Shown one piece after another: positions 29,281 through 38,449 of a DNA stretch of 64,000 nucleotides. Position 1 is the first letter of the stretch. Each line of letters starts with the position of its first letter. The position numbers and the translations under genes are program-made. The DNA comes from Gillisella vitis (lineage in GTDB: Bacteria > Pseudomonadota > Alphaproteobacteria > Rhizobiales > Rhizobiaceae), in NCBI GenBank assembly GCA_009744235.1, contig WPHV01000006.1:310001-374000 (forward strand). The letters are read 5' to 3'. The notes beneath the pieces were generated by a model. That model was given only the letters and a program-made list of their open reading frames with translations. It was not told the DNA's origin and searched no databases.

Positions 29281-29353
29281 GAATGCATCCCTGGATGAAT
29301 GCAGGGCAACGCCATGCATCTACCGCACGGCGCTGCAATCTAAAATGACTGCA
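29281..29353. repeat. Possible degenerate copy of the mosaic repeat
   Basis: GCCATGCATC...CCGCACGGCGCTG (29311-29335) resembles the second hairpin of copy A, and ACTGCAT follows. The palindromes are broken, so this is a weak match. Confidence 0.3.
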
Positions 29354-29554
29354 TGACGATTATTTGGTCAAGGTAGGTTCACAGCGACCTGTCCGAACCG
29401 AGGAAAAGCCCATGCCTCGAAACAAGACGGACAAATGGTATCTTACCGCTTCAAGATCAAGCGGTAAAATTGCGCATCAGCCATGCTCTCGCAATCTCGC
29501 GGGGCAGCGCATCCTGCAACCCCGCTATTTAAGGCTTTCAACAGCCTGAAACCG

Positions 29555-30472
29555 TCAAACCGCGCCAAAGCACCAGGCGAGAATGGACTTCTGGGCATGC
29601 AGCCGGTTTTCCGCCTCGTCGAACACGACCGATTGTGGCCCGTCGATCACTTCATCGGTCACTTCTTCCCCGCGATGAGCGGGTAAGCAGTGCATGAACA
29701 ATGCATCGGGCTTTGCCTGCTTCATCAGGGCGGGATTGACCTGGAAGGGCTGGAATACGTTATGGCCGCGTGCCTTGTGCTCCAGGTTCATCGATACCCA
29801 GGTATCGGTGATCACGGCATCGGCACCGGTCACGGCCCGGTCGGCATCATGGCACAGCATAATCTCGCCGCCATTGTTGCGCGCCCAGTTGAGGATCTGG
29901 TCTTCCGGCTCAGAGCCCATTGGCACTGCCATGTTCATCCGGTAGCCGAAGCGGGCCGCCCCTTCCACCAGCGAATGCAGGACATTGTTGCCATCACCCG
30001 TCCAGGCCAGCGTCTTGCCCCGGATCGGGCCGCGATGTTCCTCGATGGTCATGATGTCAGCCATGATCTGGCAGGGATGGGTCAGGTCGGTCAACGCATT
30101 GATCACCGGAACAGTGGCGTGCTCGGCCAGTTCCAGCAGGCGGTTGTGATCGGTGGTGCGGATCATGATCGCGTCGACATAGCGCGACAGAACCTTGGCG
30201 GTATCGCCAATCGTCTCGGCGCGGCCAAGCTGCATTTCCGTGCCGGACAAAAACAGCGTCTCGCCGCCCAGTTGTCGCATGCCGACATCGAAGGAGACGC
30301 GGGTGCGGGTCGATGGCTTTTCGAAGATCATCGCCAGCATCTTGCCGGCCAGCGGCTTATCCGCTGTTCCGGCCCGGGTCCTGGTCTTGCGCTGATGGGC
30401 GTCGGACAGAATAGAGTGAAGGTCCTCGGACGTCATGGCCGAGAGATCGAGGAAGTGTTTCGGGGATGCCAT
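29555..30472 (-). CDS. argF: Ornithine carbamoyltransferase
   Basis: A 305-residue enzyme that joins carbamoyl phosphate and ornithine to citrulline. The carbamoyl-phosphate motif STRTR is at residues 54-58, the ornithine loop contains DTWVSM, and the catalytic Cys lies in [11 protein letters not shown]. It starts 15 bases after argD, so the two form an operon. This is the anabolic (shorter) form. Confidence 0.97.
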   Translation of the reverse strand: MASPKHFLDLSAMTSEDLHSILSDAHQRKTRTRAGTADKPLAGKMLAMIFEKPSTRTRVSFDVGMRQLGGETLFLSGTEMQLGRAETIGDTAKVLSRYVDAIMIRTTDHNRLLELAEHATVPVINALTDLTHPCQIMADIMTIEEHRGPIRGKTLAWTGDGNNVLHSLVEGAARFGYRMNMAVPMGSEPEDQILNWARNNGGEIMLCHDADRAVTGADAVITDTWVSMNLEHKARGHNVFQPFQVNPALMKQAKPDALFMHCLPAHRGEEVTDEVIDGPQSVVFDEAENRLHAQKSILAWCFGAV

Positions 30473-30487
30473 GGTGTTACCTGTCGT

Positions 30488-31696
30488 TCATGCCTGAGCG
30501 ATTTTGAGGGCGGCCTGCACGGACAAGGCCTCTGCGGCCTGTTCGATGCGCTTGAGGCCTTCTCGGGCCTGTTCGGCAGTCAGCGTCAGAGGCGGAAGCA
30601 GGCGGATGACGTTATCACCAGCCGGAACGCCCAGGATATGCTCGTGGCGCATTGCATGCAGCAGTTCGGAGGATGGCACCGCAGCCTTGATGCCGAGCAT
30701 CAGGCCTTCGCCGCGCACGTCTTCGATCACGCCTGGAAAACGGTCTTTCAGACCGGCCAGACCCTGGCGGAAGACCAGAGCTACATCGCGGACATTTTGC
30801 AGGAAGTCATCGGCCAGAACCAGATCGAGAACGGCATTGCCGACCGCCATGGCCAGCGGGTTGCCGCCATAGGTCGTGCCGTGCACGCCAGCCGTCATGC
30901 CGGACGCAGCCTCGTCTGTGGCAAGGCAGGCACCGAACGGAAAGCCGCCGCCGATACCCTTGGCCACCGCCATGATATCGGGGGTGAGGCCAGCCCATTC
31001 ATGGGCAAAGAACTTGCCCGTCCGGCCAACGCCCGACTGCACTTCGTCGAGAATGAGCAGCAGGCCCTTTTCGTCGCAGATTGCCCGCAATTCACGCAGG
31101 AACTCGGTCCCGACGACGCGGATACCGCCTTCGCCCTGGATCGGTTCGATCAGCAATGCAGCCGTGCTGTCGGTAATCGCCGCCTTCAAGGCGTCGAGGT
31201 CGCCGAACGGCACCTGGTCAAAGCCGGGCGCCTTGGGGCCGAAGCCTTCAAGATATTTTTCCTGGCCGCCCGCCGCGATGGTGGCGATGGTGCGGCCATG
31301 AAAGGCACCCTCGAACGTGATGATATGGAATTTTTCCGGATGGCCCTTGCTATAGTGATAGCGGCGAGCCGTCTTGATGGCGCATTCCAGCGCTTCAGCA
31401 CCGGAATTGGTGAAGAATACCTTGTCGGCAAATGTCGCCTCGACCAGCCTTGCGGCCAGGCGTTCCTGGCCGGGAACTTCGTAAAGGTTCGAAAGATGCC
31501 AGACTTTCTCCGCCTGGCTTTTCAACGCCTCGACGAGATGCGGATGCGAATGGCCGCAGGACGTCACGGCGACGCCGCCGGCAAAGTCGAGATATTGCTC
31601 GCCTGTTTCAGTATAAAGCCACGGGCCCTCGCCTCGCTCGAAACGCAGCGGCGCACGTGAAAACGTGTTGAACAGCGGCGTTGATGTCTGAGCCAT
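30488..31696 (-). CDS. argD: Acetylornithine aminotransferase
   Basis: A 402-residue class III PLP enzyme. Key motifs are [36 protein letters not shown] and the PLP lysine in [15 protein letters not shown] 31696 has AAAGGA upstream; the frame runs further up but without a better start. It converts acetylglutamate semialdehyde to acetylornithine and may also serve in the diaminopimelate pathway with dapD and dapE. Its promoter and an unusual leader hairpin lie at 31751-31832. Confidence 0.95.
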   Translation of the reverse strand: MAQTSTPLFNTFSRAPLRFERGEGPWLYTETGEQYLDFAGGVAVTSCGHSHPHLVEALKSQAEKVWHLSNLYEVPGQERLAARLVEATFADKVFFTNSGAEALECAIKTARRYHYSKGHPEKFHIITFEGAFHGRTIATIAAGGQEKYLEGFGPKAPGFDQVPFGDLDALKAAITDSTAALLIEPIQGEGGIRVVGTEFLRELRAICDEKGLLLILDEVQSGVGRTGKFFAHEWAGLTPDIMAVAKGIGGGFPFGACLATDEAASGMTAGVHGTTYGGNPLAMAVGNAVLDLVLADDFLQNVRDVALVFRQGLAGLKDRFPGVIEDVRGEGLMLGIKAAVPSSELLHAMRHEHILGVPAGDNVIRLLPPLTLTAEQAREGLKRIEQAAEALSVQAALKIAQA

Positions 31697-31750
31697 GACG
31701 GAAAATCCTTTCGAGCGGCTTTTTGAAGTCTGAACGATGTTGCATGCCAA

Positions 31751-31832
31751 CCACCGAAAAACCGGTGGAAAAATCAAAAATGCCGCCTTTCGGCGGCATT
31801 TGCACTATTCCGGCTTCCGCCAGCGTTGTCAA
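31751..31832 (-). promoter_or_regulatory. argD promoter with hairpin at the transcript 5' end
   Basis: On the minus strand TTGACA (31827-31832) and AATAGT (31804-31809) are 17 bases apart. The start near 31798 would fall in a strong hairpin, AAATGCCGCC/GGCGGCATTT (31778-31801, GAAA loop), followed by TTTTTGATTTTT. A second hairpin, CCACCG/CGGTGG (31751-31768), comes next, before the ribosome site. Confidence 0.5.
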
Positions 31833-31953
31833 CAAAACATAGGGGCAAAGGTATTGCAACCGGATCGTACCGAGATGTTCTTGGAAACCCTCTTGATGAG
31901 ATCGCATCGATAAAAAATCGGTGGATAGCAAGTTGGGGAAAAGCCTGAAATTC

Positions 31954-31989
31954 GATTCACGATGATTCGGCGACTCTTGTCACGGAGTC
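31954..31989. promoter_or_regulatory. Cluster of four GANTC (CcrM) sites upstream of gcrA
   Basis: GATTC at 31954 and 31964, GACTC at 31972 and GAGTC at 31985 lie within 36 bases; a fifth site, GATTC, is at 32097. GANTC is methylated by CcrM in alphaproteobacteria and is recognised by GcrA. The cluster is about 150-180 bases before the gcrA start. Confidence 0.65.
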
Positions 31990-32003
31990 AGGCTCACACT
32001 AGG

Positions 32004-32018
32004 TTAATGACGAATTAC
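32004..32018 (+). promoter_or_regulatory. CtrA-like box upstream of gcrA
   Basis: TTAA (32004-32007), seven bases, then TTAC (32015-32018). This is one base from the CtrA consensus TTAA-N7-TTAA. In Caulobacter CtrA represses gcrA, so the position fits; function here is inferred. Confidence 0.45.
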
Positions 32019-32136
32019 TACACTGCATGCGGCGGAAACAGTCACCGACAACACGAGGAAAGTTGGGTTCCGGAACCTTCTGGGACATGGATGATGGATT
32101 CCGCGTCAAGCGCGTGCACCAGGCGGAGATTGCGGC

Positions 32137-32688
32137 ATGAACTGGACGGACGAGCGAGTTGAAAGACTCACGAAATTATGGGCCGAAGGCCTGAGCGCAA
32201 GTCAGATTGCGACACAGCTTGGCGGCGTCAGCCGGAATGCCGTGATTGGCAAGGTGCATCGGTTGTGCCTTCCGGGCCGCGCCAAGGCAGGCGGTCCTAC
32301 TGCCACGCCAGCGCGCACACCCAAGCGGCCAGCACCGTCCACGCCCCGCGCACCGAACTTTGCCGCACGCACGCCTTCGAGCGCGCCGCGTCCAGCCGCG
32401 CGCACTGCTGCGGCGACCGCGCTGAACGACGATCTCGACATGGATGTCACCGAGAACATGGCTGTCCTGCCGGTTCTCAACACCACCATCCTGCCAGCCT
32501 CGCGCCGTCTGTCGCTGACAGACCTCACCGAGCGGACCTGCAAATGGCCGGTTGGCGACCCGATGACCGATGAGTTTCACTTCTGCGGCTGCGATAGCCA
32601 GGATAATTCGCCCTATTGCAAATATCACGCGAAGCTCGCCTACCAGCCGGTAAACGAGCGGCGCCGGGCTGCCGCTAACGCCCGCTGA
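32137..32688 (+). CDS. gcrA: GcrA cell-cycle regulator
   Basis: A 183-residue DNA-binding regulator. The N-terminal helix-turn-helix (MNWTDERVERLTKLWAEGLS, then SRNAVIGKVHRLCLPGR) is the family hallmark. An Ala/Pro/Arg-rich linker (about 50-105) leads to the C-terminal sigma70-interacting domain with CKWPVGDP and FHFCGC...YCKYHAKLAYQP. GcrA joins RNA polymerase at GANTC-methylated promoters and drives S-phase genes. ATG 32137 has GGAG upstream. The promoter region itself has a GANTC cluster. Confidence 0.96.
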   Translation: MNWTDERVERLTKLWAEGLSASQIATQLGGVSRNAVIGKVHRLCLPGRAKAGGPTATPARTPKRPAPSTPRAPNFAARTPSSAPRPAARTAAATALNDDLDMDVTENMAVLPVLNTTILPASRRLSLTDLTERTCKWPVGDPMTDEFHFCGCDSQDNSPYCKYHAKLAYQPVNERRRAAANAR

Positions 32689-32720
32689 TCTCTGCCCGTG
32701 ATCTCCGATCGCATGTCATA

Positions 32721-32751
32721 AAAAAAGCGAGCCGCCCGGCTCGCTTTTTTC
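32721..32751. terminator. Bidirectional terminator between gcrA and phoB
   Basis: AAAAAAGCGAGCC (32721-32733) pairs with GGCTCGCTTTTTT (32738-32750). It is symmetrical and lies between convergent genes, so it can end both. Confidence 0.9.
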
Positions 32752-32792
32752 GTTCCACTGGGTTTTCGGTCCATAAAAACCGTGCAGCGATC

Positions 32793-33476
32793 TTATGCTT
32801 CCATCGAATAGCCGGCGCCGCGCACCGTGCGGATCACGTCCTGCATATTGGAAAAGTTGAGCGCCTTGCGCAGCCGTCCGACATGGACATCGACCGTGCG
32901 CTCGTCCACGTAAATGTCATGGCCCCAGACGCCATCCAGCAGTTGAGAGCGGGAAAACACCCGGCCGGGTGAGGTCATCAGGAATTCCAGCAGCCGGAAT
33001 TCGGTCGGGCCGAGGCGCACTTCGCGGCTCTTGCGATGGACACGGTGGGTTTCGCGATCAAGCTCGATATCGCCGCAGCGCAGCAGGCTGGACAGAACTT
33101 CCGGCTTGGCGCGGCGCAGCATAGCCTTGACACGGGCCATCAGTTCCGGCGTCGAGAAAGGCTTGACGACATAGTCGTCGGCACCGGTGGCAAGTCCACG
33201 CACCCGCTCGCTCTCTTCGCCGCGCGCCGTCAGCATGATGATCGGCAGGCGCTCGGTATCGGGCCGCATCCGCAGGCGGCGACATAGCTCAATGCCGGAA
33301 ACACCCGGCAACATCCAATCGAGGATCAGCAGATCCGGTACCCGTTCCTGCAGGCGAAGCTCGGCTTCGTCTCCCCGCAGAATGGTTTCGACCTCATAGC
33401 CTTCAGATTCCAGATTATAACGCAAAAGGACGCTCAGGGCTTCTTCGTCTTCAACGACGGCAATTTTCGGCAGCAT
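32793..33476 (-). CDS. phoB: Phosphate regulon response regulator PhoB
   Basis: A 227-residue OmpR-type regulator. The receiver domain has the acidic pocket (EDEEAL, Asp10/Glu11), phosphoacceptor Asp53 in LILDWMLPG, and the Lys in DYVVKPFSTPEL. The C-terminal winged helix includes FRLLEFLMTSPGRVFSRSQL and DERTVDVHVGRLRKAL. It binds Pho boxes such as the one before pstS. ATG 33476 is preferred over an upstream TTG. It is the last gene of the locus, separated from phoU by 360 bases, so a private promoter is possible. Confidence 0.97.
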   Translation of the reverse strand: MLPKIAVVEDEEALSVLLRYNLESEGYEVETILRGDEAELRLQERVPDLLILDWMLPGVSGIELCRRLRMRPDTERLPIIMLTARGEESERVRGLATGADDYVVKPFSTPELMARVKAMLRRAKPEVLSSLLRCGDIELDRETHRVHRKSREVRLGPTEFRLLEFLMTSPGRVFSRSQLLDGVWGHDIYVDERTVDVHVGRLRKALNFSNMQDVIRTVRGAGYSMEA

Positions 33477-33836
33477 TCGATCCCATACCTTCAATGAGAG
33501 AGTCTTCCCGCAAGCCCTTCCTTGTCCGCTCTGGCGAAAAAGAACATGGCAATACGAGAATTTCGATGTTTACAGCATGTTTGCGCTTTATGATGGCGCT
33601 CTACTGTGACTGGAAGGCTGGCCTGTCGCCACAGGTCGAACCTTCGGGTGAAGCCCCCACCCCATTTGGCGTCAGACGCTGAGCTGTCCGATGCCAATCT
33701 CCGTCATGGTTTCATACCGGCAGCCATAGACCATGGCTCCTGGTATGCTTTTCTCTGATATCTCAAGATCTTGACACCTTGAGATATCAGCATGTCAGTC
33801 AACGCGAGGATGAGTCACTATCCTCGCACTGTCATC
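33477..33836. other. Intergenic region between phoU and phoB
   Basis: A 360-base gap inside an otherwise tight locus. It holds the 13-bp palindrome at 33755-33790; short open frames look non-coding. Confidence 0.5.
33755..33790. promoter_or_regulatory. Perfect 13-bp inverted repeat between phoU and phoB
   Basis: CTGATATCTCAAG (33755-33767) and CTTGAGATATCAG (33778-33790) are exact complements around a 10-base loop, 47 bases after the phoU stop. There is no T run beyond the hairpin on the minus strand, so it is not a typical intrinsic terminator. It may be a processing stem-loop or protein site. Confidence 0.55.
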
Positions 33837-34544
33837 TCAATCGGCGACCCCGAAAGCGGTCGTCGTATCGTCCTTCGGGCGCTCGCCTTCGGGCTGTGCG
33901 CCAGTGGCCATGTAATAGATGGTCTCGGCGATATTGGTGGCATGGTCGCCGATACGCTCGATATTCTTGGCGCAGAACAGCAGGTGCGTGCAGGTGGTGA
34001 TGTTGCGCGGATCTTCCATCATATAGGTCAGCAATTCGCGAAACAGCGAGGTGTAGATCGCATCGATCTCCTCATCGCGGTCGCGGATCGACTTGGCCTT
34101 TTCCGCCGAGCGGGTGGTATAGACATCCAAGACTTCCTTGAGCTGGGTCATCGCCAGTTCCGAAAGATGCTCAATGCCACGGGCCAGCTTGCGCGGCACG
34201 CCAGTGCCCTGCACCGCCATCACCCGCTTGGCATTGTTTTTGCCGAGATCGCCGACACGCTCCAGATCCGAAGCGATCCTGAGCGCACCGATGATTTCGC
34301 GCAGATCGGCGGCCATGGGCTGACGTTTTGCAATGGTGACAATTGCCTTGTCACCCACTTCACGCTCGGCATTGTCCATGATCACGTCGTCGGAGATCAC
34401 CTTCTGGGCGAGGGCGGCATCGGAATTGACCAGGGCGCGAACGGATTCACCCACCATTTGCTCGGCCAGACCACCCATTTCCGAAATGCGGCGCATCAGA
34501 TATTTCAGTTCCTCGTCAAAGGCGGTGTAGATATGCGCTGTCAT
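33837..34544 (-). CDS. phoU: Phosphate transport system regulator PhoU
   Basis: A 235-residue all-helical cytoplasmic protein with two PhoU repeats. Metal-site motifs are visible: ALRIASDLERVGDLGKN in the first repeat and CAKNIERIGDHATNIAE in the second. PhoU links Pst transporter activity to PhoR and keeps the regulon off at high phosphate. It lies 43 bases after pstB. Confidence 0.97.
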   Translation of the reverse strand: MTAHIYTAFDEELKYLMRRISEMGGLAEQMVGESVRALVNSDAALAQKVISDDVIMDNAEREVGDKAIVTIAKRQPMAADLREIIGALRIASDLERVGDLGKNNAKRVMAVQGTGVPRKLARGIEHLSELAMTQLKEVLDVYTTRSAEKAKSIRDRDEEIDAIYTSLFRELLTYMMEDPRNITTCTHLLFCAKNIERIGDHATNIAETIYYMATGAQPEGERPKDDTTTAFGVAD

Positions 34545-34587
34545 GTTCTGATCCTTTAAAAAGATGCATTTTCAATCAACCGTCGGA

Positions 34588-35403
34588 TCAGCCGAACCGG
34601 CCCATGATATAGTCCTGGGTCCGCTGGTCGTCCGGGTTGGTGAACATCTTGTCGGTATCGTTTTCCTCGACCAGCTGGCCGAGATGGAACATCGCCGTGC
34701 GTTGGGACACGCGGGCGGCCTGCTGCATCGAATGCGTGACGATGACGATGGTGAAATTGGCCCGCAATTCGTGGATCAGCTCTTCCACCTTGGCCGTTGC
34801 AATCGGGTCCAGGGCCGAGCAGGGCTCGTCCATCAGGATGACTTCGGGGCTGACGGCAATGGCGCGGGCAATGCACAGACGTTGCTGCTGACCGCCGGAC
34901 AGGCCCGTTCCCGGCTCCTGAAGGCGATCCTTTGCTTCGTTCCAAAGACCGGCGCGCTGAAGGCTCTTTTCAACGATCTGGTCCATGTCCGCCTTGTTGC
35001 GGGCCAGACCATGGATGCGCGGGCCGTAGGCAATGTTTTCGTAGATCGACTTGGGGAAAGGGTTCGGCTTCTGGAACACCATGCCGACGCGGGCGCGAAG
35101 TTCCACCACGTCGATGGACGGATCGTAGATATCCATATTATCGAGAGTGATGAGGCCGGTGACCCGGCAATGATCGATGGTGTCGTTCATGCGGTTCAAT
35201 GTCCGCAAGAAAGTAGACTTGCCGCAACCCGAAGGACCGATCAGCGCCGTGACGGTATTTTCGCGGACATTCAGGTTCACGTCGAACAGGGCGCGTTTTT
35301 CGCCGTAGTAAACGGACACATCCTTGCCGACCATCTTGGTGTTCACTTCGGTCATCTTCTGATCCAAGGCCTTTTCAACTGCTGCTTCAGACATCATGTT
35401 CAT
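34588..35403 (-). CDS. pstB: Phosphate ABC transporter ATP-binding protein
   Basis: A 271-residue ATPase with Walker [10 protein letters not shown] (56-64), the Q loop in [15 protein letters not shown], signature [14 protein letters not shown], Walker [14 protein letters not shown] and the switch His in VTHSM. The family-specific NRMND stretch follows Walker A. It energises high-affinity phosphate uptake with PstC and PstA. The first 25 residues are a variable extension; start choice among several ATGs is uncertain. Confidence 0.97.
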   Translation of the reverse strand: MNMMSEAAVEKALDQKMTEVNTKMVGKDVSVYYGEKRALFDVNLNVRENTVTALIGPSGCGKSTFLRTLNRMNDTIDHCRVTGLITLDNMDIYDPSIDVVELRARVGMVFQKPNPFPKSIYENIAYGPRIHGLARNKADMDQIVEKSLQRAGLWNEAKDRLQEPGTGLSGGQQQRLCIARAIAVSPEVILMDEPCSALDPIATAKVEELIHELRANFTIVIVTHSMQQAARVSQRTAMFHLGQLVEENDTDKMFTNPDDQRTQDYIMGRFG

Positions 35404-35500
35404 GTTCTTAACCCTCCGGCCTGTCTTTTCGCAATCGCTTGACGTAGGCCCGATGAACTTTCCTGGACGTCATCGCCCAGGACCATGCTCCGGCTGGTTT

Positions 35501-36838
35501 CTACCACCGCCGCTCAAACCGCCTGCGCAGCAGGATGGCACCGACATTCATGATCAGCAGGAAGATCAGCAGAATGATAATGGCACCGGACGTCCGCTCT
35601 ACGAAAGCGCGTTCAGCTTCATTGGCCCACATATAGATCTGTACCGGCAGTGCCGTCGACGGATCGAGCGGCGTGCCCGGATAATCCGCCACGAAAGCCA
35701 CCATGCCGATCAGAAGCAGTGGCGCGGTCTCGCCCAGCGCATGGGCAAGGCCGATAATCGTGCCGGTCAACACGCCAGGCATGGCCAGCGGCAACACATG
35801 GTGGAAGACCGTCTGCATCTTGGACGCACCCAGACCCAGTGCCGCAGCGCGGATCGACGGAGGCACGGCTTTCAATGCTGCGCGGGTGGCGATGATGATC
35901 GTCGGCAGGGTCATCAGGGTGAGCACCAGTCCGCCGACCAGCGAGGCCGAGCGCGGCAGACCGGCAAAGTTGATGAACACCGCCAGGCCCAGTAGGCCGA
36001 AGACGATAGAGGGAACGGCTGCGAGATTGTTGATATTGACCTCGATCAGGTCGGTCCAACGGTTCTTCGGGGCAAATTCCTCAAGATAGATCGAGGTTGC
36101 CACGCCGATCGGCAGAGCCAGGATCAACACGGTCAGCATCATATAGGCAGTACCGATCAAGGCCACGCCAACGCCTGCGGCTTCCGGGCGGCTGGATGCG
36201 CCGTTGACGAAAATACCGGTATTGAAGGACTTGGCCAACGCGCCGCTTTCAGCCAGCGCATTCATCCAGCCGATCTGCTGGTCGGAAATCTTTCGGCTGC
36301 TTTCATCGACCGTCAGGTCGAATTGTCCTTTGAAGGCCGTGTCGACCGTGGCACTGGCCAGGACCGAGACCGGAACCGTCTTGCCGATGATCGATGGATC
36401 GGCAACAACCATGTTGCGCAATTGGACGCGGACATTGTCGGAGACCATCTCGGTCAATTGCTTCATTGCCGGACGATTGGATGTATCGATCTTAAGTTTT
36501 GCTGCCAACGCATTGCGCACCAGAACCGGATAATTGGCCGCAACCAAAACATCGGGGTTGGTAGCGCGCTGGTTGCTCGGATCGATCAGCTTTTCGCTGA
36601 ACTCAACCGGCACGGTGATCGTTGTCTGCAAGAAGGCCGTGTAGCCTTTGGAAACCACGGAAGTGAGCAGCAGCAGCAAGAACAGCAAACCGAAGCTGAT
36701 GGCGACAATGCCATAGGCCCGGAAACGGCGCTCGGCGGCATAGCGGCGCTTGATGCCGATGTCCCGACGAGGGCGTGATACAGGGGCAAGGGCGCCAGCG
36801 CCGTGGCCTGCCGCAGCGGGGGAGAGGGTCTCGCTCAT
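35501..36838 (-). CDS. pstA: Phosphate ABC transporter permease PstA
   Basis: A 445-residue inner-membrane permease, much longer than E. coli PstA (296). The N-terminal half contains one membrane segment (about 37-60) and a periplasmic insert (DUF3333 type, to about 215). The conserved permease core follows with five or six segments and the coupling motif ALGLGASKMQTVFHHVLPLA. Its start overlaps the pstC stop (ATGA). The long form is usual in rhizobia. Confidence 0.95.
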   Translation of the reverse strand: MSETLSPAAAGHGAGALAPVSRPRRDIGIKRRYAAERRFRAYGIVAISFGLLFLLLLLTSVVSKGYTAFLQTTITVPVEFSEKLIDPSNQRATNPDVLVAANYPVLVRNALAAKLKIDTSNRPAMKQLTEMVSDNVRVQLRNMVVADPSIIGKTVPVSVLASATVDTAFKGQFDLTVDESSRKISDQQIGWMNALAESGALAKSFNTGIFVNGASSRPEAAGVGVALIGTAYMMLTVLILALPIGVATSIYLEEFAPKNRWTDLIEVNINNLAAVPSIVFGLLGLAVFINFAGLPRSASLVGGLVLTLMTLPTIIIATRAALKAVPPSIRAAALGLGASKMQTVFHHVLPLAMPGVLTGTIIGLAHALGETAPLLLIGMVAFVADYPGTPLDPSTALPVQIYMWANEAERAFVERTSGAIIILLIFLLIMNVGAILLRRRFERRW

Positions 36839-38322
36839 TCGTACTGCTCCCGGTATTTGCGCACGATGTAAAGCGCATAGATATTAAGGCAAAGCGTGAT
36901 GGCAAACAGGGTGATACCCAGGGCGAAGGCCACCAGCGTTTGCGGCGAGGTGAATTCAAGGTCGCCGGTCAACTGGTTGACGATCTTGACGGTGACCGTT
37001 GTCATCGGCTCGAAAGGATTAAGCTGGATACGTGCTGCAACGCCTGCGGCCAGCACCACGATCATGGTTTCGCCGATGGCGCGCGAGGCCGTCATCAGCA
37101 AGGCGCCGACAATGCCGGGAAGAGCGGCTGGCAGGATCACCCGCTTGACTGTTTCCGACCGTGTGGCACCCAGACCGAGTGAACCGTCGCGAAGCGAGCG
37201 CGGCACGGCGGTGATGATGTCGTCTGACAGGGAGGAGACGTAAGGGATCAACATGATCCCCATGACGAAGCCTGCCGTCAGAACGCTTTGTGCCTGAATG
37301 AAGCTGGCGAAATCGCCGGTGGCGATGCCATTGATCTTGGCGGAGATATCACGCAGGAACGGACCGACCGAGGTCAGCGCGAAGAAGCCGTAGACGATGG
37401 TCGGAATGCCCGCCAGCACTTCCAGCAGCGGCTTGGTGATGGCGCGCAACCGTGGCGAGGCATATTCGGCCATGTAGATGGCAGCAAACAGACCGACGGG
37501 TACGGCAAACAGCATGGCGACAATGCCGATATAGAGCGTGCCGAGCAGAAGCGGTATCAATCCGAACTGGCCGCCGGTATCTGTGGCGCCAGCGGCAGCA
37601 AACCGGGGATCCCAGACCGTCCCGAAGAAGAACCGCCAGGCCGGAACCTCCCGGAAGAAGTGGGTGGCTTCCGTCAGCATCGACATGATGATGCCGACTG
37701 TCGTCAAGATGGCGATGGAAGAGCAGATGACCAAGGCCGCCTGAATGGCTTGCTCCACCCGGTTGCGGGCGCGAAAGCGTGGCGCGATCAACCGAAGCCC
37801 GAACAGGGCGCCTGCGAGCGAGGTGGCGATTACCACGATGGTCAGCGCCAGATCGTTGATGGCGCGCATGCCGTTCAAGGCCTCCGCCGCCACGATCATG
37901 TAGGGCTCAGGCTCGCCGGCCAGCGGTACGCCTTGTTCGGCCAGCATTGTGCGGGCAGTCGTGGCATCTGCGCTTTTCAACTTGGCCAATTGGTCGTCGT
38001 CAAGGCTCTTCAGGCCGCGAGCGATCGCACCGATGGTGCCGTAATTGAGGTTCTGGGTAGCTCCGGCCTGTGCTTTGACCGCATCGGGCATCGCATCGCG
38101 TACACGCGTTTCGATCAGCGATGGCGCAATCGCCATCCAGAGACCCAGCACCAGTAAGGCGGGTACAACTGCCAGAATAGAAACGAAACTGCCATGATAG
38201 CCATAGCGGGAATGCAGGGCAGACGCACGGCCTTGCGCAAGCGACTGCGCCCGTGACGAGCCCAGCAGGTAGCCGATGATCCCGATAGCAATGACGATAA
38301 AAATTAGGATTGACGTACTCAT
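36835..38322 (-). CDS. pstC: Phosphate ABC transporter permease PstC
   Basis: A 495-residue inner-membrane permease. The N-terminal extension has two segments (about 4-22 and 45-65) and a soluble insert; the core has the remaining segments and the coupling motif GLGATRSETVKRVILPAALP. ATG 38322 has GGGGA about 8 bases upstream. It pairs with PstA and is separated from pstS by a strong stem-loop. Confidence 0.95.
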   Translation of the reverse strand: MSTSILIFIVIAIGIIGYLLGSSRAQSLAQGRASALHSRYGYHGSFVSILAVVPALLVLGLWMAIAPSLIETRVRDAMPDAVKAQAGATQNLNYGTIGAIARGLKSLDDDQLAKLKSADATTARTMLAEQGVPLAGEPEPYMIVAAEALNGMRAINDLALTIVVIATSLAGALFGLRLIAPRFRARNRVEQAIQAALVICSSIAILTTVGIIMSMLTEATHFFREVPAWRFFFGTVWDPRFAAAGATDTGGQFGLIPLLLGTLYIGIVAMLFAVPVGLFAAIYMAEYASPRLRAITKPLLEVLAGIPTIVYGFFALTSVGPFLRDISAKINGIATGDFASFIQAQSVLTAGFVMGIMLIPYVSSLSDDIITAVPRSLRDGSLGLGATRSETVKRVILPAALPGIVGALLMTASRAIGETMIVVLAAGVAARIQLNPFEPMTTVTVKIVNQLTGDLEFTSPQTLVAFALGITLFAITLCLNIYALYIVRKYREQYE

Positions 38323-38413
38323 TCTACCATCCCCGGCCTCTCCACGCCCTGCCGCCAAGGGCTGGGCCGCATGTTACGTCATCAATAAATATCAACCGCA
38401 ACATCATGATGAG

Positions 38414-38440
38414 ACTGGCGCGGACACTGTCCGCGCCAGT
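38414..38440 (-). promoter_or_regulatory. Strong stem-loop between pstS and pstC
   Basis: ACTGGCGCGGACA (38414-38426) and TGTCCGCGCCAGT (38428-38440) form a GC-rich perfect palindrome 10 bases after the pstS stop. The minus strand beyond it is CTCATCATGATG, not a T run. It would protect the pstS message or reduce read-through, so the binding protein outnumbers the permease (inference). Confidence 0.65.
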
Positions 38441-38449
38441 TTCAATGTT

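Larger units (their letters stand above)
31697..32136. other. Divergent control region of argD and gcrA
   Basis: A 440-base region without genes. It holds the argD promoter and hairpins on one side and the GANTC cluster and CtrA-like box of gcrA on the other. Confidence 0.7.
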
